Below are positions 8,175-16,014 of a DNA stretch of 64,000 nt, one piece after another; the stretch's first letter is position 1; every line of letters begins with the position of its first letter. The position numbers and the translations under genes are program-made. The DNA is from Streptomyces sp. Edi2 (GTDB taxonomy: Bacteria > Actinomycetota > Actinomycetes > Streptomycetales > Streptomycetaceae), in the NCBI RefSeq assembly GCF_040253635.1, contig NZ_JBEJGX010000002.1, positions 124,001 through 188,000 on the forward strand, written 5' to 3'. The notes below the pieces were generated by a model, which was not told the DNA's origin, made no database searches, and was given only the letters and a program-made list of their open reading frames with translations.

Positions 8175-8470
8175 GGCGGCCCTCCATCCAACAGCGGCCG
8201 CGCCAACGCCCGTCCCCGACGGGGCGAGCAGGCGGCCGTTCGAGGTGGCGCATGCCGCCTGACCGGGCCCCTGCCCCAGGGGGGTGGGGGCGCTGACCTG
8301 GTGGCGCTGCGCCGTGGCCTGTCGGCCGCACGGGGCGGTGCCGGCTCCCGTGCGGCCTCTTCGACCTCTCCATGACAGCGCGACGCGCCGTGCGCCGACA
8401 GATCGCGCACTGGGGACTTACTGGGTTCGGACCTGGAACAAAACTGGTTTCACACTGGGCAGTTCGGCGA

Positions 8471-9676
8471 TCAGCCGGCGCCCAGGAGGTTCAGCACGGC
8501 CTGGTGGTAGACGGCGTACACCTGCGGAAGCTCGGCGAGGTGAGCCCGCTCGTCGGTGCCGTGCAGCCCGGTGTACGGAACCCCGAAGCCAGCGGTGGCC
8601 GGAATTCCCCCGGGCCCAGCCCCGGCCAGGAGATTGCCGATGTTCGACGGACCGGCCGTTTTCGCCCGGACGGAGATTCCGATCGAGGCCGCGGCGTCCA
8701 GCAGCGCGGCCGCGGGCTGTTCGTGCTCCTCGAGGCGGAAGGGCGGCCAGCAGGCGATCTCCTCAACACGGGTAGGCAGCGGTCCCGGGAGTTCGGCGTC
8801 GAGCTCGTCAACGGCCTTGCGCACCACGGTCGCGGCATCCTCGCCGTCGAAGGCGGGCGTCGTCCGTACGTCGACGTTCAGCTCGCACCGATCCGGCGAC
8901 ACGGAAAAGCCCTGCCCGCCGTGGATGGCCGTGACCGACAACTTCGGCGCGAGCGGAAAGCCCGCGCCTTGCTGAGGAACGCCCGGCAGATCAGCGGAGT
9001 CAAGCAGCTGGACCAGACGGGCGGCACGCGACACCGCGCCCAGGACGGTGCGGCTGGACCCCGAGTGCCCCGAGGGGGCGTACACCGTGACCGTCGCGCG
9101 CCACAGTCCGCGGCCGCCGACCACGACTTCCTCCATGCCGGGGTAGCCGATCAGCACCCCGGCGGGGCGGGCCGCATCGGGGTCGGCGAGATAGGCACGG
9201 GCGCCGCCGAAGGTTCCGGTGTGCTCATCGACGTCGAGGAGCACCGCAAGGCCCCCACTCAGGTTGTCCGCGCGCGCCTGCAGGTCTGCGGCGATGTGCA
9301 CGAAGGCGGCCGCGGCCAGCTTGGAATCGGCCGCGCCACGTCCCCTGAGCCAGCCCGCCACCACGTCGCCGGCGGTGGGCGGGAACGTCCACGCGCTCTC
9401 ATCACCGAAGGAAGCCGTGTCGACACAGGCGTCGAGCGTCCACCAGGAGCCGGGGCGCACGCCCGCGATCTCCACCAGAAGGCCGACGAGTTGGCCTTGC
9501 TCGTCGTGCAGACGCCGGTGCGGCAGGCCCCGCTCGGAAAGCCAGTTCTCCAGAACGGCCAGTACGGGCGCGTAGTCGTCGATTCCGCCACGACTGGGGT
9601 GCCGGATCAGCTCCTGAGCGAGCGCGATGACGGACTGTGATCGCTGGGCGGCCTGGACCACCAGATCGTTCCTCAC
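8471..9676 (-). CDS. M20-family metallopeptidase/deacylase (ArgE/DapE-like)
   Basis: A 401-residue M20 peptidase, related to ArgE, DapE and succinyl-diaminopimelate desuccinylase, which hydrolyse N-acyl or peptide bonds with two zinc ions. Visible elements are TLDACVDT (metal-binding Asp region), GRGAADSKLAAAA (second Asp), VDEHTGTFG (catalytic Glu region) and a C-terminal LHGTDE. The GTG at 9676 overlaps the upstream stop by 4 bases and has AGGAG nearby. It is the second gene of an operon with the XRE-like protein. Its acyl-amino-acid substrate is unknown. Confidence 0.8.
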   Translation of the reverse strand: MRNDLVVQAAQRSQSVIALAQELIRHPSRGGIDDYAPVLAVLENWLSERGLPHRRLHDEQGQLVGLLVEIAGVRPGSWWTLDACVDTASFGDESAWTFPPTAGDVVAGWLRGRGAADSKLAAAAFVHIAADLQARADNLSGGLAVLLDVDEHTGTFGGARAYLADPDAARPAGVLIGYPGMEEVVVGGRGLWRATVTVYAPSGHSGSSRTVLGAVSRAARLVQLLDSADLPGVPQQGAGFPLAPKLSVTAIHGGQGFSVSPDRCELNVDVRTTPAFDGEDAATVVRKAVDELDAELPGPLPTRVEEIACWPPFRLEEHEQPAAALLDAAASIGISVRAKTAGPSNIGNLLAGAGPGGIPATAGFGVPYTGLHGTDERAHLAELPQVYAVYHQAVLNLLGAG

Positions 9677-10461
9677 GTGTCTCCTTGCCGTGGCGCTCCG
9701 CCATGCCGGACGGGCAGGGCGTATACGGCCTCCAAGGTCTCCACCGGGCGCGCCGACGCGCAAGCCTCCCGCCCATGCTGCACCAGTCCGACCGCGGCTT
9801 CACGTCCCAGCAAGATCCCGCAGTCGAAGCCCTCGGCTCCGTGGAATGAGGGCAGCGGGACCACCGCGGCGGTCTCCGAGGCCACGAAGTAGCGCTCCAT
9901 CGCCTGCAGAGGTTCGACAATGCCGATGTGCAGCGTCTTGACCCCATTGCGGCGCTCGGCCGGATCACGCAGCTCCAGTAACCGCACCAGATGCTCGGAC
10001 AACGCGGCATGGCGCGGCGGACCGTAGAGGACGCGGTAGTGCACGAGGTCAGGCCGTTGCGCCACAGCTGTCTCGATGGCTGCAAGGTACGTCTTCTCAC
10101 GACTACGCGATCCGGTGACCACCAGGTACTCCCGAGCATTCATGACCACATCGAGCATCGCCTCAAGGAGGTCGGTGTACCGGGTGAGCACCCGGACAAC
10201 GACATCGGTGCCCGTCGCCTCGAGAACGCTGATCGCATCACGGCCGTCCTGGTGTGCGAAGAGCACCTCGGGCGGCTCTCGGAACAACTGGCTCAGGGCC
10301 CGGCGATTCCTCATGCCTGTCCGCTTTCGCCCCAACTCCCAGGCGCTGACGACGCTGCCGTCCGAAGACCCTCCCGTGATCTCGTTGAGGAGGTCGGCAA
10401 CCTCTTCTTGGGTGAGGTTTCGGGCCAGGCGGGCCCGCTTGAGCGCAGAGTCACCATCCAT
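9673..10461 (-). CDS. XRE-type regulator with C-terminal sensor-like domain
   Basis: A 262-residue protein with an N-terminal helix-turn-helix (LKRARLARNLTQEEVADLL, then SVVSAWELGRKRT) in residues 5-55. The C-terminal part of about 180 residues contains AREYLVVTGSRSREK and GFDCGILLGREA, reminiscent of a degenerate phospholipase-D-like sensor domain, but I am not certain of that. The ATG at 10461 is chosen because it begins the HTH; no strong ribosome site is visible, only a run of C on the plus strand at about 10475-10482. It is translationally coupled to the M20 peptidase. Confidence 0.65.
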   Translation of the reverse strand: MDGDSALKRARLARNLTQEEVADLLNEITGGSSDGSVVSAWELGRKRTGMRNRRALSQLFREPPEVLFAHQDGRDAISVLEATGTDVVVRVLTRYTDLLEAMLDVVMNAREYLVVTGSRSREKTYLAAIETAVAQRPDLVHYRVLYGPPRHAALSEHLVRLLELRDPAERRNGVKTLHIGIVEPLQAMERYFVASETAAVVPLPSFHGAEGFDCGILLGREAAVGLVQHGREACASARPVETLEAVYALPVRHGGAPRQGDT

Positions 10462-10585
10462 GGACAGCGGGCACCCCCCCCAGCAGCGGACTGCAGACTG
10501 AAAGACAAGCTCCGTCCAGTGACGGCGTTGCGTCTCCCATTGCGTTGTTCCCACCCACCGGCTTCGGGTACCTCAGAGGGTCGAG

Positions 10586-11083
10586 GTGGTTCACCGTGAA
10601 CTGCGCCTGCAACAAGGCGAATCGCGTCTCCACTACGTTGTCCGGATGCACCGGGCCAACACCGCATCCGACGAGCCGTCCGTGCCTCGTGGGGCGGTTG
10701 CGATCATCGCCAACCGACGGGGAGAGCTCCTCCTCCACCGGCGGGACAACCTGCCGCATATCGCCTGGCCCGACTACTGGAGTTTGCTGGGCGGCGGCTG
10801 CGACCCGGGAGAGGAGCCGGCGCACGCGATCGCGCGGGAACTCGATGAGGAAGCCGGACTTCATGTCGATGAACTCACCCAGCTCTTCGAAGTCCTCGAT
10901 GAGCACGGATCGGGCCAGCTCATCACCTTCTTCGCTGCGTCTTGGGACGGTGACGCGTCCGCACTGCCGCTGTCCGAAGGAGTCGAGCTCCGGTTCGTCG
11001 ACCCTGAGCACCTCGCCGCCCTCACGATCCCCCCGTACATCCGGGACGGGATCGATCGCTACCTCGCGGCCCGTCCCACGTAA
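10586..11083 (+). CDS. NUDIX hydrolase
   Basis: A 165-residue NUDIX pyrophosphohydrolase. The NUDIX box is intact: GGCDPGEE, then ARELDEEAGL, giving the G-x5-E-x7-REUxEExGU pattern near residues 70-92. These enzymes hydrolyse a nucleoside diphosphate linked to another group. The GTG at 10586 has AGAGGG 5 bases upstream; an internal ATG at 10646 lacks one. It is divergent from the XRE gene across 124 bases and convergent with the methyltransferase-NUDIX fusion. Confidence 0.85.
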   Translation: MVHRELRLQQGESRLHYVVRMHRANTASDEPSVPRGAVAIIANRRGELLLHRRDNLPHIAWPDYWSLLGGGCDPGEEPAHAIARELDEEAGLHVDELTQLFEVLDEHGSGQLITFFAASWDGDASALPLSEGVELRFVDPEHLAALTIPPYIRDGIDRYLAARPT

Positions 11084-11110
11084 CACCCACAGCCGTCAGG
11101 TGGCACTCCG

Positions 11111-12301
11111 TCACCCCAGCGCCGTCCTGGACGGCCCGGCAGTGCCAGCGAACGGGTAGAAACGGGCGACCGGGTGGTTGATGGCGAGATCGGGCTGCCA
11201 AGCGGTGAGGCACTGCGCACTCGGGATAAAGAGACCGTTCGGGAGGTGGTCGAGGCGGTGCCAGCGCCAGTCGCCCACGCTCTCGTTCGGCTGCGTCGCC
11301 GGATCACCGTCCCAGCGGGTCACGATCGAGGGCACTGTGGTTCGCACGACGGGGCCGACCTGGTCGACCAGGACGCCGAGCAGGACGACGTCCTCCTCGC
11401 GGGCGCGGCAGCCGGTCTCCTCGAGGAGCTCGCGCACCACCGCGCTTTCGAGGGATTCGCCTGGCTCCACGGATCCGCCCGGGAGTTCGAGAGTGCCCCG
11501 ACGGTGCCGACCCAGCAGCAGTCCGCGCGGTCCGTGCAGGATCGCGCCGACCCCGAGCGCGGCGTTGGGCTCCGGCGGGCGAGTGGTCCGCGGCCGGCTG
11601 CTGACGGAGGCACGGCTCCGCGCACGGTAGAGGCGGACGGACACCGGGTTGTCGTCCTCGGGTGCGTCGAGTTCGACGATGTCGTCGATGAGCAGGCCGT
11701 TGTCGACGCAGAGGTCCTCCCACAGCTTCGTCGTGAGCACCCACATCTCGACGGTCTGGTCCTCGCCGCCGGCGAGAGGCAGGATCTCCGCGCGCGGGAC
11801 GACGCTCGAAGAGGGTCCGCGACCCTGGGAGTTGGTGTGCAGGACGGAGAAGGCGAGGAGCCCGCGGGGCTTCAGGGCCTGCCGGATGGCGGGCAGCAGG
11901 CGATGGGGGTCGATGTAGCCGAAGCCGTGGACGGAGTAGATCACGTCGTACGGCTCGGCGGTCTGCAGGTGCGCCACGGCGTCGGCGTGGATGAGGGAGA
12001 GCCCCGGTAGATCGCCGTAACGGGCGAGGGCCCGAGCGTGCTGGCTGGCGGAGGCTTCAACGGCGTCGACCGTGGCGCCGTGCTCGCGCACCAGGTGGGC
12101 GGCGTGCTTGCCCAGGCCGGAGCACAGGTCCAGGATCCGCAGGCCCGTAAGGTCGCCGAGGACTTCGACACGGGGACCGGTTGGCCAGAATCCCCAAGAG
12201 AAGCGGTCCACTTCCGGGACCTTGGTACCGCGTTGGAGATGGTGGTTGCCGTACGTGGTCCAGGCGCGGGCGTTGACGGCTTCGGGCTCGGGGCTGTGCA
12301 T
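11111..12301 (-). CDS. Bifunctional methyltransferase-NUDIX fusion
   Basis: A 396-residue two-domain protein. Residues 1 to about 230 form a class I SAM methyltransferase (ILDLCSGLGKHAAHL as motif I, VDAVEAS next, YDVIYSVHGFGYID as motif IV). Residues about 245-385 form a NUDIX domain with box PGGSVEPGE and VVRELLEETG. The linker is Arg/Pro-rich. The ATG at 12301 has AAGGAG 5 bases upstream. Similar fusions are annotated in actinomycetes. It follows the ABC transporter by 79 bases and probably belongs to the same operon. The joint substrate is unknown. Confidence 0.85.
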   Translation of the reverse strand: MHSPEPEAVNARAWTTYGNHHLQRGTKVPEVDRFSWGFWPTGPRVEVLGDLTGLRILDLCSGLGKHAAHLVREHGATVDAVEASASQHARALARYGDLPGLSLIHADAVAHLQTAEPYDVIYSVHGFGYIDPHRLLPAIRQALKPRGLLAFSVLHTNSQGRGPSSSVVPRAEILPLAGGEDQTVEMWVLTTKLWEDLCVDNGLLIDDIVELDAPEDDNPVSVRLYRARSRASVSSRPRTTRPPEPNAALGVGAILHGPRGLLLGRHRRGTLELPGGSVEPGESLESAVVRELLEETGCRAREEDVVLLGVLVDQVGPVVRTTVPSIVTRWDGDPATQPNESVGDWRWHRLDHLPNGLFIPSAQCLTAWQPDLAINHPVARFYPFAGTAGPSRTALG

Positions 12302-12380
12302 GACGCTCCTTGATGTCGGGGAGTGGCGGGGCCGCGCCGGATCGCGCGACCCCGCGGTGACCTCTGTTAGTGGCCGCCGG

Positions 12381-14318
12381 TCAGCGGTCCTGGGCGAGGG
12401 CGTACAGCTCGCCCAGCAAACTCCCCTCGGTGGCGACGAGTTCGTCGAAGGACCCCTGCTCACGGATGCTGCCCTGGTCAAGGACGATGACCCGGTCGGC
12501 CATCCGCACGTTGTCCAGCCGGTGCGTGACGACCACAGTGATCCGATCCGGAGCCAGGGCCCTCAGCTCCCGGAAAATCTGGTGCTCCCCGCGGGCGTCC
12601 ATCTCGCTGGTCGGCTCGTCCAAGACGAGGACGGCCGGCTGCCTGTACATAGCCCTCGCACAGGCCAATCTCTGCCACTGACCGCCGGAGAGCTCGTGTC
12701 CGCCCCACACCGACCGGGCGAGCAACGTCTCAAGTTCGTCGGGGAGTTCGCGCAGGGCCTTGGTCATGCCGACCCGCTCGGCCGCGTCCCAGATCTGCTC
12801 GTCGCCGTGCTCGCGGGGCTGCCCGAGGGTGATGTTCTCCCGGGCGGCCAGCGGCCAATGGCCGTTCTTCTGCGGTACGAGACCCACGTGCCGCCACACC
12901 GACTCCGCGTCGGCGCCGGCGAGGTCGGTGCCGTCCCAGAGCACTTTCCCGTCGGTCGGGACGGTCAGTCCGGTGAGCATGCGAATCAGCGTGGACTTGC
13001 CGGCGCCGTTCTCCCCGACCAGGGCGACCACCTCGCCGCGGTTCAGGGTGAGGGTGATCGGCTGGACGGCCGCGGTCTCTTTGCTCGGGTAGGTGTAGGA
13101 AGCGCCTTCCAGACGGATCTGCTGCGGAGCCTTGGCCTGTGCGGTGCCGCGGGCCGTGGTCATGGCGCGGACCTCGTCGATGAAGGTGTAGTAGTCGGAG
13201 AGGTAGAGGCCGTGGTGGAACATGACCGTCGAGTAGCGGATGATCGAGTTCAGGGCGCGGCCGGCGGTCTGTGAGGCGACGACCGCGGTGCCGGCGATCG
13301 CGGTGGTCATGGCGCCGGCGAGGACCAGGCCGGCGAGTGAGGCCCACATGCCGAGGGTGAACAGGCCGCCGAGCGAGGCGGCCAGCAGCGTGATCCGCAG
13401 ATACGGGCGTGCCCCGGCAACTTCGCGCATCTCGACCCGGTCACACATGGATCGGTACCAGAAGTGCAGGTAGCCGCGCATGGTGTTGGCTCGTAGCTCG
13501 TCGGCGAGTTCGGCCGTCGTCAGCCACCAGCGCATCATCCCGCGGACATTGCGGGCGGAGATCGTCTGGTCGTGAACGCGGTAGTCCACCCGGGCGGCGA
13601 TCACGCCGCCGAGTCCGCGGGGGACGACGGACAGCAGCAGCACACCGAGAAGCAGAGGGTGCAAGGTGGTGAGGACCACGGCCGCGGAGGCGAGCTGGAT
13701 GAGCCCGTTGGTGAGGGTCTTGGCGTCGTCGGCGAGGTCGACGGCGCGCAGCGCGCCGATCTCCGCCGCCTGGCTCCGGTCGCCGAACCCTTCCGCGTCG
13801 TAGGCGGCGAGTTCGGCCCGCATGTGGAGATCCACGAGCTGCAGGTCAGCAGCGGAGGCGATCTGCGGGTTCAGGCGCCGGGTCGCCCAGTCCGCGAGGA
13901 TCCACATGGACGCGCCGGTGGCCATCGCGACGACGGCGACGGTCAGCGCCGGCCACGCGTGGGCCAGGCCCTGGCGGGGGTCGTCGACCATCAGCTGCGG
14001 CAGGGCCTTCGCGACGGCGGTGAGCATCACGGCCGTGCCCATGCCGGACAGCAGCTGGCACACGACGATCGTCAGGGCCATGCGCCGGTCGACGCTCCAG
14101 GCCAGACGGGCCGTCTGGATCAGGGCCGCGGGGATGCGGCGGGCCATGTCCCACAAGGTGGCGTCGTCCATCGCCCGCCGGTGTTTGCGCCCGTTGTAGT
14201 CGAGCTCGGGCGGCGCGGAGGGCTGCGGAGCTCCCGTCCGCGCGGCCGGGAGCGACGCCGCCCCACCGCGTGCTACCTCGACGGTCGGGGAGTCGGTCGG
14301 GTTGTGCGGTGCGGTCAT
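12381..14318 (-). CDS. ABC transporter, fused permease and ATPase
   Basis: A 645-residue half-transporter. A cytoplasmic N-terminal stretch of about 60 residues precedes membrane helices from roughly residue 75 to 340. The nucleotide-binding domain has Walker A GENGAGKST, Q-loop LVPQKNG, signature ELSGGQ, Walker B VLVLDEPTSE and switch VVTHR. Such homodimers usually export peptides or lipids. The ATG overlaps the stop of the APH-like kinase (ATGA). With the 49-residue peptide two genes upstream, peptide export is a reasonable inference. Confidence 0.9.
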   Translation of the reverse strand: MTAPHNPTDSPTVEVARGGAASLPAARTGAPQPSAPPELDYNGRKHRRAMDDATLWDMARRIPAALIQTARLAWSVDRRMALTIVVCQLLSGMGTAVMLTAVAKALPQLMVDDPRQGLAHAWPALTVAVVAMATGASMWILADWATRRLNPQIASAADLQLVDLHMRAELAAYDAEGFGDRSQAAEIGALRAVDLADDAKTLTNGLIQLASAAVVLTTLHPLLLGVLLLSVVPRGLGGVIAARVDYRVHDQTISARNVRGMMRWWLTTAELADELRANTMRGYLHFWYRSMCDRVEMREVAGARPYLRITLLAASLGGLFTLGMWASLAGLVLAGAMTTAIAGTAVVASQTAGRALNSIIRYSTVMFHHGLYLSDYYTFIDEVRAMTTARGTAQAKAPQQIRLEGASYTYPSKETAAVQPITLTLNRGEVVALVGENGAGKSTLIRMLTGLTVPTDGKVLWDGTDLAGADAESVWRHVGLVPQKNGHWPLAARENITLGQPREHGDEQIWDAAERVGMTKALRELPDELETLLARSVWGGHELSGGQWQRLACARAMYRQPAVLVLDEPTSEMDARGEHQIFRELRALAPDRITVVVTHRLDNVRMADRVIVLDQGSIREQGSFDELVATEGSLLGELYALAQDR

Positions 14319-15205
14319 GCGAACACCCCCGCCATCAGGCGGTCCAGGGTGCGCCGTCCGCGTGCGGTGACGTGGGGGTCGTCGAGCTTCGGTCCCCAGA
14401 CCAGGCAGCTCACCGCGTCGATCGCTGCGAGGCATCTCAAGGCGTGCTGCTCCTCGAGGGTGAGGTTGCGGCCGTAGCCCTGGAGGCACGCGGCCCGCAG
14501 GTCGGGCCGGTCGGTCCAGGTGGAGCAGGCCATCAGCACGAAGTCCTGCACGGCGGTCGCGGCCCGGGAGCGCTCGAAGTCGATCCATCCGGCCTGCTGC
14601 CGGGAGGTCGACCACATGAGGTTGCGTTCCCACGCGTCGCCGTGGATGTACGCGAGCGGCAGCGGCGGCAAGGTCCGCAGCTCCTCGGCCATCTGGCGCA
14701 CGAGCTTGTGCTCCGGCGCGGTCAGCCGGTCCCCGGCCGCAGACAGGTGCCCCTCGGCGCCTTCGGCCGCGGTCTGCAGTGCCTGCTCCGCCTCGGCCCG
14801 TCGAGAGCCGGACAGATCACCGGCCGCGTGGAGGCGAGCCAGCAGGGCGCCGCCGTGCCGGTGCGCGCGGGCTTCCTCCACGGGCGAAAGCTCCAGCTGC
14901 TTGAGCGGCCGTCCTGGGACAGCGGTCAGCAGCAGTGCCAGATGCTCCGCGCTGGAGGCGCGCAGCTGCGGAGCGCCGCCGGCGCCGAGGGCTGGTGCGG
15001 CACTTCGGAGTGCGAGCGTCTCGCGCTCGTACATCACGGCCTTGGGGGAGATCTTCAGGTAGAAGCGGAGTGCCCCGGGCAGGTCGAGCCGCCAGACGCG
15101 GGAGTTCTCGCGCGGATGGCTGACGTCCTTGACGGCGGGACGGGCGCCGAGTGCCCGGCTGGCCCACGTGAGCAGGGCCCGGGGCGGAGTGGTCGGGTTG
15201 GTCAT
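14315..15205 (-). CDS. Aminoglycoside-phosphotransferase-like kinase
   Basis: A 296-residue APH-fold kinase. The catalytic loop is YIHGDAWERNLMW near residues 187-199, and the metal-binding segment is WIDFERS near 208-214. The N-terminal lobe has LRFYLKIS with the ATP-binding Lys. It starts within the stop of the small peptide gene and overlaps the ABC gene by 4 bases. APH-fold kinases phosphorylate antibiotics, sugars or peptides (as in some lanthipeptide and lasso pathways), so either self-resistance or peptide tailoring would fit. Confidence 0.8.
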   Translation of the reverse strand: MTNPTTPPRALLTWASRALGARPAVKDVSHPRENSRVWRLDLPGALRFYLKISPKAVMYERETLALRSAAPALGAGGAPQLRASSAEHLALLLTAVPGRPLKQLELSPVEEARAHRHGGALLARLHAAGDLSGSRRAEAEQALQTAAEGAEGHLSAAGDRLTAPEHKLVRQMAEELRTLPPLPLAYIHGDAWERNLMWSTSRQQAGWIDFERSRAATAVQDFVLMACSTWTDRPDLRAACLQGYGRNLTLEEQHALRCLAAIDAVSCLVWGPKLDDPHVTARGRRTLDRLMAGVFA

Positions 15206-15351
15206 GCCCCCCACCCCGATGACGGTCGTGATGCTGCGGCGAACAGGACGCGGCGGACGTCGACGGGCCGCCGGTGCGCGAGGGCCTCGGCGGCCGCAGC
15301 AGGAGGGTTCTCGAGAACAGGGTGAAGGGTGACCAAGCGGACGGGATTCAC
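15202..15351 (-). CDS. Small peptide, first gene of the kinase/ABC operon (49 aa)
   Basis: A 49-residue peptide starting with GTG at 15351, 5-6 bases after AGGAG, and ending inside the start of the APH-like kinase (ATGA). The good ribosome site and coupling argue that it is translated. It begins VNPVRLVTLHPVLENPP, has an Ala/Arg-rich middle, and ends SRPSSGWGA. I recognise no family. Because it heads an operon with a kinase, an ABC exporter and a methyltransferase it could be a peptide precursor, but it could equally be a coupling leader peptide. Confidence 0.55.
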   Translation of the reverse strand: MNPVRLVTLHPVLENPPAAAAEALAHRRPVDVRRVLFAAASRPSSGWGA

Positions 15352-16014
15352 GGTTTCTCCTCGGTGGTGGAACGGGGTAGAGCACCCGGACAACGGACCT
15401 GATCACAGGGCCGCTACGGGCAGCCGCGGGCGACGAGTCGAGTGAAGGTTCGACGCCGGGACGCGGACGGCAAGCGCCGTCTGCGTGGGCGGCTCCTCTC
15501 GCTTCGTTCGATTCACACGTACGGGGAAGGCGGCGGGACGGTCGCCCGAGCGGCGGCTTGCATGACGCGTCGACAGCACCCGTCTCCTTCGGTGTGGTGT
15601 GGCTGTGCTCTGCGGACGGACCTTCGCCCACGCCACTGACAATCCGCGGCCACCAGCACCGTGATCCGGTCATCCCCGGCCTCCCCTGCCGTCAGCTGCC
15701 ACCCGCGTAAGAGAGGGTTCTGACCTGGGGTGATGTTGGGAGAAAGGATTCTTGAACTCTCCGGGCCGGCCTGGAATCCGGCGCCCGCGAGAGTGGCTCG
15801 ATCTGGTTCGCAGCCGGGTGAGCACCCGGAGCGTCACGCCCCCGGACGGCCGCTACGGCGGCTAGCATCGGACCTTCGACGCGGCCGGCACACGCCCGGG
15901 TGATGTTCTCGCGATCCGTGCCCGCGCCCGCCGATCGGCCGCTACGTTCGAACGCGCCGTCCCCTGCCGCGCCCCCTGCGGAGCTGCGCCGCGCACGAGG
16001 TCACCAGGAGAGCC
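15352..16014. other. Divergent intergenic region, no supported gene
   Basis: These 663 bases lie between the leftward small-peptide operon and the rightward four-domain NUDIX gene. Open frames exist on both strands but lack ribosome sites and any recognisable product. A 6-base inverted repeat (GGATTC ... GAATCC) occurs near 15758-15782. Both promoters must lie here, but I cannot place them. Confidence 0.5.

Noticed and set aside
10470..10484. A run of C before the XRE-like gene as a possible slippage or phase-variable site.
   Set aside because: It lies upstream of the chosen start on a high-GC strand; nothing shows that it affects a reading frame.
12302..12481. Upstream in-frame extension of the methyltransferase-NUDIX fusion.
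   Set aside because: It runs into the end of the ABC transporter gene, and the ATG at 12301 has AAGGAG at good spacing.
15480..15530. GTTCGATTC resembling a tRNA T-loop.
   Set aside because: No T-stem pairing, no acceptor stem and no anticodon arm around it.
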